From contig NC_090728.1 of the NCBI RefSeq assembly GCF_036898095.1, positions 88,934,514 to 88,998,513 on the forward strand: a stretch of DNA of 64,000 nt. The letters run 5' to 3'. A model generated the notes under the pieces. The model had not been told where the DNA came from. It saw only the letters and a list, made by a program, of their open reading frames with translations, and did not search any database. Positions 10,192 to 21,240 of the stretch are shown in pieces. The position numbers were made by a program, and so were the translations under genes. Source of the DNA: Palaemon carinicauda. Taxonomy: Eukaryota; Arthropoda; Malacostraca; Decapoda; Palaemonidae. Within the stretch, counting starts at the first letter, position 1. Each line of letters opens with the position of its first letter.

Positions 10192-11052
10192 ATGCATTTT
10201 CCAGGTACAGTCCCAGCCCTGGAGTTGCTCTTGGCAGCATCTAAGCTATTGAACCTAGAAATCTGGGTCCATTGGGGTCCCACTTGTCCCATAGTCTATT
10301 GTGATCCATCCGTGACTGAGCCTCAGTGTGTGCATCTCCAGTGTCTGTCTGGAGTGCATTTTAACCCTCTGATCGAGCTCTGCAATTACGTCCCTCCAAC
10401 TGACGTGATTCCGGGCCATAAGGCGGAGGTAAAATCTTGTGTGCCTGACACTGAGGGCTTGGTCACTGATGATCAGGAAGCGCCGGAGGATTGTCCTGTA
10501 ATCCAGTACGGGACAGAAAAGGCACCTCGTCAGTCCAGTTGTACCCATGTGTCTCAACACTCGGCAGTAGGTATAGTAATGATGCAGGAGACCTCATTTT
10601 GTGCTCTTGTTGATACAGGAGCACAAGTTTGTCTCGTGAATGAGTCTGTACTGAGCCAACTTGGCATAGAGTACCAGGTACTGTCAGGAGACCAGCTAGA
10701 GGGGTTGACTGGTTCCTGCACCAGCATTCTAGGCTACATCCAGTTAGAGGTGAAGTGTCTTTCCGGGTGGAGGCTACCGCTGTTTAACTATGCGGTGGTA
10801 GCTGCCAATGACATTAACTTTTGTTTTGTTCTTGGTAGGAATATACTGGACGCAGTCTACCTGACACTGGATTCACCCCGAGAACAGTTGGTGTACGACC
10901 ACGCTACTGTTCTTCAGTTGTCTCCCAAGGTACTCTCAGTCTCCTCCCTGCATACCGAGACCACTGTTATGAAGGTAACTGACCCTGAACCTGATTGGGG
11001 AGTGTTCTCCAGAAATGCTCTTTTGTCCTTTAGTCAGGTGTCCAAGATATAA
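10192..11052 (+). CDS. Second retropepsin-like domain of the gypsy-like element
   Basis: 286-codon open frame between RNase H and integrase. After about 125 residues of unrecognised sequence it holds CALVDTGAQVCLVNESVL (Asp codon at 10612), a flap-like GLTGS, and FVLGRNIL, which fits the psi-loop that pairs with the active site. This is an aspartic-protease fold in addition to the one at 7702-8136. It is in a different frame from RNase H (junction near 10150-10190). Most gypsy elements have one protease, upstream of RT, so position and duplication are unusual. The frame is intact, but the element is dead. Confidence 0.75.
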   Translation: MHFPGTVPALELLLAASKLLNLEIWVHWGPTCPIVYCDPSVTEPQCVHLQCLSGVHFNPLIELCNYVPPTDVIPGHKAEVKSCVPDTEGLVTDDQEAPEDCPVIQYGTEKAPRQSSCTHVSQHSAVGIVMMQETSFCALVDTGAQVCLVNESVLSQLGIEYQVLSGDQLEGLTGSCTSILGYIQLEVKCLSGWRLPLFNYAVVAANDINFCFVLGRNILDAVYLTLDSPREQLVYDHATVLQLSPKVLSVSSLHTETTVMKVTDPEPDWGVFSRNALLSFSQVSKI

Positions 11053-11085
11053 GGAGATCATCGACAGATCCAATCTGTTATCAAG

Positions 11086-12230
11086 ATGATCTACTCCAAC
11101 GTTCCTGCATCTCGAGTCCCACGCTCCTATCTACCCTATAGGAGATGTTTATCTGACCAGGAAGTACACAAGGGTTTGCTAGTGAAGTGGAACCCAGACG
11201 GCTCAGTAGTCCTAGTAGTCACCTTCAATATCCTGATTGACCTAGGTGCTGAGACACACCTCCAGAATGCTCACTGGGGGATGGGAAAAATTATTGCAAT
11301 GCTCCGTTGACTCGTCTGGCACAAATCTTTGATTAATGTAATCAGAGATATGTGCCCGACGTGTTGGGAATGTCAGACTTGTAAGGTCTCACGGGAGGTA
11401 GTTGCCCCGCCGACCTTGAAAATAGTGACCTCTTCTCCCTTTGAATTGGTTGCTATGGACCTTGAGTCCTCCCAACAACCAGTACTGGTTTTATTGGGTG
11501 TCTGATGGTAGTTGACCATTATTCCAAGTGGGTGACGGCAGTACCCATAAGGAATAAGAAGACCAGTACAATATGCCAGGCACTTGAAGACCAAGATTTT
11601 CCTATAATTCCTTATGTTCCAGTCCGGATATTGACTGATAACGGCCCTGAGTTTATTTCCCAAGAATTTACTGAGTTGTTGGAGCGGTACAATGGTGTAC
11701 ATGCAAAAACAACTCCGTATAAACCCTCTAGTAATGGTGCAGTGGAACGGGTGAATCGTACCATTGGTGAGTTACTGAGGGTGATTTCTGGGGAATCTCG
11801 GAAATGGGACCAGTACTTATCCCGAGCAGTTCTCAGCTACAACCATTCCCACCACACTGAGATTGGCTGTACTCCAGCTGAGAACATACTGAAGGGTGCT
11901 CACGATGTTGAAAGTACCGCGTTGCTGTCAGCAGAAACGAGAGACCCATGGGCTGAAGGACATCCTCGGTACAAACCATTTAATGAGGGCTCTCTGGTGC
12001 TTAAAAAGGTGCACCTGTTGGGACAACTTCTGACAAACAAGCTCATCCCTAGGTTTGAGGAGGTATTCCGTGTTACTAAGGTACACGAGAATAAGGTCAC
12101 CTATGAGCAGCAGAGACTGCCTGATGGTGAACTGGTAAGAGCTCACCATATCCAGTTAAAGGCCTGGTTTGAACCTCCAGTTTATCTTAAGAGGCACTTT
12201 CTCTGGCATCCAAAGGGTCCTGATCTGTAA
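11086..12230 (+). pseudogene. gypsy-like integrase
   Basis: An N-terminal HHCC zinc domain lies at about 11250-11385 (His in ETHL and AHWGMGK, Cys in MCPTCWECQTCK), interrupted by a TGA at 11308. The catalytic core has Asp in VAMDLESS (about 11453), then a frame change near 11500, Asp in ILTDNGPEF (about 11631) and Glu in GAVERVNRT (about 11737), which completes D,D,E. The C-terminal module (KLIPRFEEVFRVTKV and RAHHIQLKAW, about 12035-12165) resembles the GPY/F domain of Ty3/gypsy integrases. It would insert cDNA. Broken by one stop and one frameshift. Confidence 0.88.
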
Positions 12231-12513
12231 CAGAGACTCGGACTACAGTGAGCCCTCGCTACTTCGCGGTTCGACCATCGCGGATTCACCACTTCGCGGA
12301 TTTTTTTTCATAACGCATGTATATACATATATCGCGGATTTTCCGGAAATTTCGAAAATACCGCGATGTGACCGATGGTGCGAGATTGGAGAAAGTAAGG
12401 AAAATTGAATCATGATTGATTTTCAATATAAATGAAACTTTGAGGAGCAACAAAGATATAATTTGTTAGAGAGATAGAGAGAGGTAAGGAATGGGAGGTA
12501 GTGAAAAGTAGCC

Positions 12514-12515
<2 letters not shown>

Positions 12516-12596
<81 letters not shown>
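12516..12596. repeat. (AG)n microsatellite
   Basis: About 40 AG units inside the Tigger-like element. Confidence 0.97.
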
Positions 12597-12597
<1 letters not shown>

Positions 12598-13023
12598 ACA
12601 TTGGTGCTTATGTAATATCAACTGTATACTGTAGACGGTTTGAATAAGTTAAGAAATGGTATAAACGATACTTTGTTAGTGTATTCGTACACTCTCAAGA
12701 GCGGCAGCTAGACGTCAGCTGATCTAATCACAGCAAAAGTAAAACAAAAAGAAGTCAACAATACTCGATTTTTAAAACACACCCGAAATTTAAAAACAAA
12801 AGTACACGCTTTCTTAATGTGCAATTAACTATTTAAAGAGTAGCAATTTTCTAGAATAAAATGATGTTTCCCAAAAATAGTGGTTTGCTGATGAAATCGG
12901 ATGCCGTATTTTTAGCAACGATTGAAATGGATGTAAACTCGGCATAATTTTTTCGTTTCGTATTTAATTGACACAGAGAAAACTAATTTTAGTTTCTTCA
13001 TCTATATGTAAGTATTGTATAAC

Positions 13024-13026
<3 letters not shown>

Positions 13027-13090
<64 letters not shown>
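13027..13090. repeat. (GA)n microsatellite
   Basis: About 32 GA units inside the Tigger-like element. Confidence 0.97.
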
Positions 13091-13095
<5 letters not shown>

Positions 13096-13294
13096 TCAGC
13101 TGTTGTAATCGAGTGCAGTGTTTTTGTTTCGTGAGAATTTCATCGCCACGACTATAACAACAACATACTGTACTGAACTTTACAGTATTATACAGACTAC
13201 TGTAATATGATAAAGTAAAATATTTGTAATAACCTATTTTATATGAAATGGAGCTATTTTTTTTTTTTTAAATTTACATTTACGTACGTAAAAC

Positions 13295-13296
<2 letters not shown>

Positions 13297-13325
<29 letters not shown>
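13297..13325. repeat. (CT)n microsatellite
   Basis: About 14 CT units, opposite in sense to the two upstream (GA)n arrays in the same element. Confidence 0.95.
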
Positions 13326-13328
<3 letters not shown>

Positions 13329-13978
13329 AATTGTTTTCCTGCTCTGCTACGTATGTATGATTTTATATAGATACGGTAAATAATATTTGTAATAACATAT
13401 TTTCTAAAAGCTTTTACTGTAATATCATTATTTATCACTCATCATGCGCGTTAAATGCCTTCGTTTGTTTACTGAGCGTACTTTATGACGCCGTCGTTTC
13501 AGGCGGCGTCATAAAGAAAAACATTTCATTTGGAAGTCCTAAGAAAAATTAAGTAAAACATTGGTAATAACAAAATCAACATACTGTACTGAATAATCAA
13601 TATAATCGATGCAAAAACTAACCTATACACAGATGTGTACACTAAATGCGTTTGTTTCTTCATTATGATCAGAGATAAACGTAAACAAAACATTGGTTGC
13701 CATTTTTTATCGTGCTTTTTGGCGTTTAGGAAACGCATGATATAAAATCGCCTTTAATATTTGTGCCTGTTTTAGTTTAGGGTACTGTAGTACATGCATT
13801 AAGTGTTCTGTACATTAAAGGGTAGTTTGTTAACAGTACTACGTACAAGGGAAGGTTTTAAAAGTCTGAATATACATGTTAAATAAATAGGTAAATATGG
13901 TGTCACTACTTTGCGGATTTTCACCTATCGCGGTCCGGTCTGGAACCTATCTACTGCGATAAACGAGGGTTCACTGTA

Positions 13979-15094
13979 GTCCAGAACTCGTGGATGATAA
14001 TCCAACTTCCTCTGAAGTCTCAGAGTTTTGGTTCTAGTAGTGATGGCGACAGCTATGAGGTGGCTGCAGTAGTTGTATCCTACCTTTTGTCCCGAGATTG
14101 TAACAAGTCCCGACGACAGAGGAAAAGTCACCATCCTACTAAAGCTATTACTCAGCCTAAGCCCATTCTTAAGCCAGCTAGGACTTATGAGAGGAAAAAA
14201 GCACCGGATGCTTGGTTATATCCTCCAGAAAATTGTGATGAGACTCCTGTATTAAAGCCTGAATGGTTTCGAGATAGTTTGGTCCTCCAACTGTGGGTGA
14301 ACCGCCCCACTGAAATGTGTGAAACCCCAATTTTGTCTCCCGAATCGGTGGTTCAATCTCCTGTGCCTGAATTTCCAATGCCCCAGTTCTTAGCTTCTTC
14401 TTTCCGAGAGGAAGGTGTTGTTCATCCTCCAGGGAGTTGGGAATTCTAGTAAGTTTCCAGTATTCCGTTACTGGAACTACTTTCTGTTGGTTCCAAGAGT
14501 TCCAGTCCAGATTGGTCAAGACCTGCTACTTTAGAAAGCCCTGTTTCTGAATCGGCAGTGTCTATTCATCCTGATTATGACTTTCTCGGCTTTTTGCCAC
14601 CCGATGGTGACGACCAACTGTCGCCTGAAGATCCGACCTCTAGTGGATTTAGTACCCCCATGGACTAGGTCAAAAGGTCCTGTTCTTGACCTACCTTTAG
14701 TTCAGCCACAAGTCCTGGAGTGGAGACCTCGTCTCACTGACCAGACAAATACTACAGAGAGGGAACCATCCACCATTACTGAGTCACCTCAGAATTCAAA
14801 CCCTTTCCGACATTCTGATGGTAGATTAAGACACCGGTCAGAGCTCAAACTGAAGTGGCACAGTCAGGTGTATCTAACCTAAAAGCTACAACACTGTTTG
14901 GGTCGGCCGACACACAACTTTGCCTTGAGTCATCGCCTGATTTTTCGGGATTTTTATTGTCCTCTTCTGAGTCTACGGATTCTGTCTCTGGTTTACCTCA
15001 AAGAATGTCGATCACCCGAAAATACCAACTGTTATGCGAGGTTATCGATCGATTAAAGACACCCAGCTTGTACCTAGAGAGTCGCTGGGCTTAG
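13979..15094 (+). pseudogene. Pro/Ser-rich C-terminal region of the gypsy-like element
   Basis: The sequence to the right of the Tigger-like element continues the gypsy element. Frames at 13994-14449 (151 codons), 14577-14882 and 14855-15094 are rich in Pro, Ser and Glu, with repeated ETP(I/V)L.PE motifs (DETPVLKPEWF, CETPILSPESV). The last frame contains a short helical stretch (RKYQLLCEVIDRLKTPSLYLESR). No domain is recognised. It may be a tail of pol or an additional structural protein. Several frame changes are present. Confidence 0.5.
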
Positions 15095-15404
15095 CCTGTC
15101 TCCGGTGCTCCGAGAAATTAATATAGCTCGCCAGAAGATTGCTGAATCCCTGTGCATGTCCCGAGACAGAATTTTGAGACTCAAAAGAAGAACTATAAAT
15201 CTCCCATTGAATTAATCTTTGAACAGTTTTTATAGGAAGTTGACAGTAATTACCCTTTTTTTTATTAGTCATGTTTTGACTCCCACATTGGCGTAGATAA
15301 AAGGCTGGAGAATGGGACACGTTGTGTGAGGAAATCTTTATTTAATCACGGTTTCTGTAATTGTCGCATTAATTGTTGCACTGTAAAATGGAGTTTTTAT
15401 GATA
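15095..15404. other. Junction between gypsy-like tail and DIRS fragment
   Basis: No gene seen. It may hold the remains of a gypsy 3' LTR. A 25-base stretch at 15304-15330 (CTGGAGAATGGGACACGTTG...) is inverted and imperfectly matched at 18074-18100. Confidence 0.3.
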
Positions 15405-16640
15405 AAACAAAGTTTTGTGAATACTTACCTGGCAGTTATATATACATAGCTAATTATCTCTATTTCGGCAGAATTTTTCTAAAACTAGGCAACCGCCTTG
15501 TGGTGGTTGGGTGGTAACACCCGTTAAAGGGTGGTAGGAGGAATCATTCCCGTTTTCTGTTCTTCAGTTCATCTCTGCCGGCCGGATCGATAACACGTTG
15601 GTCCGTCATTAAGAGTTTTTCTTCGCTTTCCCTGCTCGGTGTACCAGTCTGCTTTTTTGGTGAAGTACTCTGATTTGGGGTTTTGGCGATCGTTGTATTT
15701 TGTTTTCTCTTAGCTTTTTTTTTTTTTTGCTGTTTTTTCATTATGAGTGAAAAGAGTCATTACCGTATCTGTGCGAATGCGGAATGTAAGGTGAGACTAC
15801 CCAAAATGGCGGTTGATCCTCACACTGTTTGTTCTCATTGTAGGGGTTTTGTTTGTGCCCTTGATAATAGGTGTGGGGAATGTAAGGTTTTGGATGAGAA
15901 AGATTGGTTAATTATGAAGCGCTATGTGCGTAAGCTAGAGCTCGATAGAGTTAGGAGAGCTTCTAGGTCTAAGTCTAAGTCTGTTAGTGGTAAGGAAGAC
16001 GAACTTAGCGTAGATTTATCTATTGATCCTATTATTGATTCCTCTTTGGAAGTTGATCCTTCCCTTGACGTAGTAACTCCTGCACCTCCTACAGGTTCCG
16101 TATCTACGGATGACCCTCGGTACGCTAGCCTGGCGGCCGAGTTGAAGGCCATTAAAGAACAGCTGGAGGCCTTTAAAGGTAAGGAAAGTGAAAGTGCTTG
16201 TGTTAGTGCTGTGGAGGTGGCGACCGACCGAATCTGTCATACCCCTAGGCCTAAACCTCTACCAAGCTCCCAGGACCAAGGGAGAAGGTACGTCGATGAC
16301 CGAAAGGGGGTGAGAGGTACGTACCCTCGGTCAGCCGTCGCCTCAGACAGTCCTGTTGTCTATTCCCAGGCTGCTCTTGACCGTCACGGGAAAGACGAGT
16401 CGGATGTGTTGTTGTCTTCTCCGAATTCGTCCAGACGTAAATGGAAGTATGAAGCTTCAAGACCTACTAAGAGGAGATGGAACCGAGACGAACGGTCTCG
16501 TTCTTTCTCTCCCGGTTCTAGCAGTTATGAACCTTGTCCGTCGGAGGATGGAATTGACCTTGACCGTGACAGTTATAATAGATTCAATAAATTTTTATTA
16601 TCCTGTAATACCTGTACAGTAGTCCAAAATCAATAAGTTT
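15405..16640 (+). mobile_element. DIRS-like element of another subfamily, 5' end and gag only
   Basis: 15405-15560 has the plan of a DIRS 5' terminal repeat (ACTTACCTGGCAGTTATATA, then ATCTCTATTTCGGCAGAA, then a GGTAACACCCGTTA block). The gag frame follows. RT, recombinase and the 3' end are absent. This is the only DIRS piece on the plus strand. Confidence 0.55.
15744..16636 (+). CDS. DIRS-like gag fragment
   Basis: The open frame begins at 15683, but the Met at 15744 (MSEKSHYRIC) is the better start because the upstream residues come from a T-rich leader. Near the N-terminus is a Cys-rich block: C-x4-C, then AVDPHTVCSHCRGFVC and RCGECKVLDEKDW. It matches the DPH..C..CRG..C...C..C....W block in the gags at 19813, 31704, 43519 and 48669. 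The remainder is acidic and Ser-rich with a short coiled-coil-like part (LAAELKAIKEQLEAFKGKE) and an Arg/Ser-rich end (RRWNRDERSRSFSPGSSS). About 297 codons and uninterrupted, but truncated by loss of the rest of the element. Confidence 0.7.
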
Positions 16641-18429
16641 TGTATTTTTTTACCCTCCCTTGAATTTAGACTGCAATGAATGTAATTTTTTTCTTGATAG
16701 ATCATGACTGAATACCTGTAATACTGAAATGTTTCCTGTAAGTAATGAAATTTATTATATTGTATGTTATTGGTGCATAGTTGGGGGGAATAGACGATAA
16801 TCTAATTTTTTGTTTTTGAATACTGTATCTCCATTGTCTGATAGTTTATTGACTATTCCTATTGCTTTTGGTTATATCAGAAAACTGTTAAATAATGAAC
16901 TGTACCTAATGTAATACATATAATTTGATAAGTACTGAAGGGACGGATGATGAATTGAATCTTTTTCAGTTGATCATCCTACCTTTTTTTTTTCTTTTAC
17001 TGAATTTATTTTTCTAAGGTAAATTTTTTTTTTTACTTGAATGCACAGAGTTTGTGTGGGGTGTTGATGTAAGTTACGAAACATTTTTTGGATGGGCTTG
17101 AGGGCTAATGGAATGAATAATGGTTTGTGTCTAAGAAAGCTTTATGGTTTGTATGTATGAAAAAAAAAAATTTCTTTCTTATTTTGTATATCCCTCTGTA
17201 CTCTTCCCCCAAAATGCCTTAATCCGTTATTATTTCTTTTAACAGGCACTGACAGCAGCCCCCTACACTCAGTAGGGAGAGAAATTTACGACTATTCTTC
17301 TAGGTACTGTATATAGGAAAGATGAAGTTGCCACAAGAATAGTTACTCAAGACTTGTATTGTAAATATTTCTTCCCGTACACTGATGAGTGATTAAAGCA
17401 TGCCCTGCTACATGGTACTGTAACTTGATTCAAAATTAGGAGTAAATGAAACTAGATTAGTCTTATCACTGACCTAGGTGGTAATATATTGACACAGAGG
17501 GTTTATGGACAGTTTTATCAAATACTTGCCCCCCAAACCAAGTGAACATAAAGTGGCATAGAACAGTTTTTTCAGTGATAGCCAAACTTTTAAGTGTTGT
17601 CAATTCCTAAACCCACTGGATTGTTCATGCAGATTATGAACCACAGTGTTGCGGGGTTCTCCTTTAAGCTTAAAGTTTGTTTCTGTCATAGTCAAAAATA
17701 AATCTGCATGATCCACCTGTGTATGTTGCTAGTCAGTTTTGCTGCATGAATTGCAATCCTTGTTTTATAATCCCTTTGATCTTGAGGCAAGCTACTTGTA
17801 TTTGAATGTATCCCAAATAGATACACGGTTAGGTGTGCCTTTGTTTATACTTGTACCGTATTGGAACACTTATGAGTGTCCAGTATATGAATATATCTTT
17901 TTTTTTTTTTTTTATTCAAATATTTTTTTTTTATCTTGTTATTGTGAAGCTGGAGTGTAAAGGGATGCTAATTTTTCCTTTAATTGCTTATTTGAATTTG
18001 CCAAAAAATGTTAATGTTAACCTAACTGGGTTCTTTTATTAAATCTGTTTCTAATAAATCATTTATCATATTTTTTTCTCCCACACTGTGTCCCGTTCTC
18101 AGTTAATAAATGTTCCCTTTCACAATGTTCTGACATTTTTTACTCAAGTTTGATTTGAAACCATCTTACCTTAAAAAGATAGAGCTATTCATAAATTCTG
18201 CTAACTTCTCAGAAATGAATCAGCGGTCACGCTACACGTTTATTCAGTAAGCTCAAGGCAAGGGAAGATAAGGAGGAAGTAAGGTTCTTGCTGGGTCCCC
18301 TTGCCCAGTATAAAATCAAGGGGTGGTGCCCAGTGCCCAGTTTATCCTTAATTGTTTGCCTTTTACCCAGATTTTGGGGTAATCCACCATTGTATATTTT
18401 TTGTATAGTGAACGTTGGTGTGGGCGGTA
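16641..18429. other. AT-rich stretch without a recognised gene
   Basis: T-rich on the plus strand, with several AATAAA sites (about 17696, 18052, 18104) and short T-runs. The look is of 3'-UTR or repeat tail, but no coding frame leads into it. From about 18230 the sequence becomes mixed before DIRS gag sequence starts near 18430. Confidence 0.4.
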
Positions 18430-20093
18430 TTCAGACACTAGGCAGTTCGGGTGCTACCTCTGACCACACTCCGCAAACCACTACAGCGCGCAGGAGAGCG
18501 CTGAAGATCAAGTTGGCGCGTAAGCGCATGTTGCCGCGCAAGCGCGTGAGGCTGCTGCCCTCTGTGAGGGAGAGCCGGAAGGGTGGTGCGCTGAAGCATT
18601 GTTGATTGACGAGCTGCTGGTGAACGCTGGTCAGGGCGAGTAGGTGCGTGGTGCGCAGGGCGAGAGTGATGGCACGCAATAGCGCACTTTGGAGGAGCTT
18701 TATTAGGCTCATACAGGAACGGTGATGGAAGGTCGGCAGGTCTGTTGGATGGATGGTTGACGTGTCCTTTAAAAGGATGACCATCCATCGAAGGAGATTG
18801 CAAACAATCTGCAGAGAGGTCCAGGACCGAAGTCACAAGACTGGTTGCAGGTGCAGTGATGGATGAATGAAGGTCTAGAGGAACCTCTGAGGGGGACTGC
18901 ATTGAAGATGTTGAACCAAAGAGGCGCCTCCTCACCACAGGGGAAGGAAGGCCTCTGAGGCGAAGAGGAAGGCGAGCCTTCCGATGGATGCGCCCTCTGG
19001 GGGCTGTTGGATCAGCAAGCTGACCGTCAGCAGTCCTCCAAAGAGGAGTCTTTGTAAGTGAACTCCCCGAGGGTGAGAAACACTAGTAGGAGAGACCGAT
19101 GATGAATTTAGTTTCCCCCTCGGAGGATGGTCAGGAACAGGGGAAACTAAGTCGGCAGCTACAGTTGTAGAGTTTGGAGTGGCAGAGGAGATGGGTGATG
19201 TCGCATGAGACACCTCTGACACAACAACGTCGACAAGAGTCAGGAGATCTACCTCTGACGGCGACGACGATTGCTTGATAGAAGCACCCATGCAGATGAA
19301 ATCAATCAATGCCTCCTTGGAGGGCAAACCCGTGAGCCCCAAGGAGGACCAAATCTAAAATACGGAGGTTAGTGACAAGGCCTCACCCGGGGGGAGAGGT
19401 GGTGCTGCTTCGCTAGGGGAAGCAACCTCATCTCTCGAGACCCGGGGTTGTTCAGAAATAAATTGGTCTACGCTACTACTCAACGGTCTCTCAAAAGAAA
19501 CCGACCGAGTAGGAGCTTTGGAGGAGGTTTGGGCGACGAAAGAAGAGGCCTTGGGTTTTCCTCCCTTCAAAGCAACCTTCGAAGGAGAAATATCCCGCTT
19601 GGACTTCTTCCGCCGTCGCGAAAACTTCTCCCACTGGGAGGAAGACCACTCCCTACACTCACTATACTTGTTGACACTATCACAACGTTGACCTCTGCAA
19701 GAAGGACAAAGGGCGTGAGGATCAGTCTCGACCACCGACATAAATGTTCCACAGGAGCGGTTGGAGAGTCCAGGGCAGGTGCGCATGATCGCAGAAGTCA
19801 ACTTCACACACACTCAGTCTAAGAAAAAAGAGAAAACAAAAAGCGTTAATGGCTGCCAAATGTCGGCAAGGATGAAGAACAGCAACGACCGTTCACCATC
19901 CGAGCCGAAAGCAAAGTGAGCTCAATCACAGGTGTGTGAGGGGGAGCGATAGCAAACTACCCTCCTTACCCCTCGCTAACTAGCGGTATAGGTAGTTAAC
20001 CCTCGTTAAAAATTAATGGCTCGTCATTTCAGCTACGCCGAAAGTAATACCCCTATCAAATAGTGTGGTTTGTATTCCAGTTATGGAACAACC
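18430..20093 (-). mobile_element. DIRS1-like element, 5' part (copy C')
   Basis: The right end (about 19930-20093) is a 5' ITR of the same subtype as copy A: CGCTAACTAGCGG, TTAACCCTCGTTAAAAATTAATGG, CAGCTACGCCGAAAGTAAT, then TGTGGTTTGTATTCCAGTTA and GGAACAA at the terminus. Gag is read leftward from 19813. The left limit near 18430 is where gag-like sequence gives way to AT-rich DNA. No RT or recombinase is attached. Confidence 0.8.
18438..19813 (-). pseudogene. DIRS-like gag (copy C')
   Basis: The N-terminal part (19813-19355, 152 codons) has CGTFMSVVETDPHALCPSC, the RG..C block and SSSQWEKFSRRRKKSKRD, the same Cys-rich plus basic plan as the other gags. It continues in other frames at 19342-18932 and 18938-18438. 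The far C-terminal part is low-complexity, with His/Arg/Ala repeats (about 18460-18720), similar in style to positions 1-200. At least two frame changes. The first stop, at 19355, could also be a natural gag end. Confidence 0.7.
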
Positions 20094-20154
20094 TTATTGT
20101 ACATTTGTACCTCTGTTTATGAGTTTAATTTGTTCCGAGAACTCACTTGCATCC

Positions 20155-21240
20155 GAAAATAAAAAATTTGGATGCAATTTGTATTTTTTCATAATGGTAA
20201 AAACTTTCAGCTCTTTATACGGAATATAATTCAGCGAAGCTGGTAACTGGTCATAAGACATTTGGCGAGGTACTGTATAACCACCCACCGCTAGTTAGCA
20301 GGGGGCTAGACCGGCTGTCCCGCTCGCACACTAACCTATGATACATCATCACTTTTGATTGCAGCAGGACTTGCAAGGGGATAAGTAACGGCAGGACAAA
20401 TCTGTATAAAGAGCTCAAGGTTTGCATCATTAGGAAAAATATAAATTACTTCCAATTTCTTACTTGTTTCAATATAAACTCTTTCACACTTTATAGGGAA
20501 GACTCACCCTTAGGTGGGTGTTAGTCCTTAACCAACTGGCTGGCTTTTGATCTGGAGTGTGCTTCCGTGCTTTGCACGAGCTTATCAGAGGAACACCCTG
20601 ACACCTTGCTAGATTCTCGAGTGAGTGTGAGAGTTAATGATCTGGGTAATCAATGTGTGTGTGCATGAGAGAACTAAGCATTGAAACATATCCAGATAAG
20701 AAATATTGGAGTAGCAAACTCCGCTGACTTAACCTTAGAAATTGTCTGACTCCCACCTGGCTGGGAAGAGGGGGGGGAAATAAATATAGATATATCATAT
20801 ATCAGGTTATACAAGGGAAGATGGTCCACACATGCAGACAGAGGAGGCCAGCTTGCAGCATACTGAAGGTGCTGTACCCCCAAGAGAGGGGAAGATGGAG
20901 AAAGAAGAGGCCAGTCTCTCTTTTCTTCATCCCAGACTAATTCTGGGTAACTTCTGTCCTCTACCAACTGCTACTTGTCCCACAAGGAGCTTGAGGTGTT
21001 TAGACCACATGTTGTGCCGACACCACAGGACCAACGGAGAAGGTATCTAGGTTCCTAAGTTCTTGCAGGTGTTGAGCTGTGAAAGTCATCTGACAATTCC
21101 AAACGCCTTATAGCAGTACCTGCGCCACAAGACAGCTCTTTTAAAGCTTTAAAGTCTGCTCATGAATGGCAGAGGCAAGGGACAGTGACATTACCCTATC
21201 AAGCAGGACAATGTCCTAGAGACTGACCATATTACATATG
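20155..21240 (-). mobile_element. DIRS1-like element, 3' part (copy B)
   Basis: The left end has TTTGGATGCAATTTGTATTTT at the terminus, the CCGCTAGTTAGCAGGGGG block near 20287, and an internal complementary region at about 20400-20510 (GTTTGCATCATTAGGAAAAA joined to a TTGTTTCAATATAAACTC end). From about 20940 to 21240 there is a degenerate match to the recombinase C-terminal region of copies C and F, read on the minus strand. No open frame survives. Only 62 bp separate it from the end of copy C'. Confidence 0.75.

Larger units (their letters stand above)
12246..13976. mobile_element. Tigger/pogo-like non-autonomous DNA transposon
   Basis: Ends are inverted: CAGTGAGCCCTCGCTACTTC at the left, and ...CTACTGCGATAAACGAGGGTTCACTG at the right, the complement being CAGTGAACCCTCG. 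Flanking TA at 12244-12245 and 13977-13978 is a TA target duplication. Subterminal blocks repeat TTCGCGGATTTT-like sequence. The 1.73 kb interior is AT-rich with (GA)n and (CT)n arrays and no transposase. CAG...CCTCG ends and TA duplication suit the pogo/Tigger branch of Tc1/mariner. It inserted just after the integrase reading frame. Confidence 0.85.
5658..15100 (+). mobile_element. Ty3/gypsy-like LTR retrotransposon, 5'-truncated and decayed
   Basis: Domain order on the plus strand is gag with CCHC knuckle, aspartic protease, RT, RNase H, a second retropepsin-like domain, HHCC/DDE integrase with a GPY/F-like tail, then a Pro/Ser-rich region. It starts abruptly at DIRS copy A, so any 5' LTR is absent, and no convincing LTR pair was found. 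It is interrupted by an (AAT)n-tailed repeat (7041-7660) and a Tigger-like element (12246-13976). Several in-frame stops and frameshifts make it inactive. RT-RNase H-integrase order supports Ty3/gypsy over copia. Confidence 0.85.

Noticed and set aside
5658..15100. Endogenous retrovirus with an envelope gene
   Set aside because: The Pro/Ser-rich region after integrase shows no signal peptide, transmembrane segment or envelope motif; a plain LTR retrotransposon is the simpler reading.
18430..20093. Host gene with GC-rich coding sequence
   Set aside because: The Cys block, basic run and adjoining 5' ITR match the other DIRS gags.
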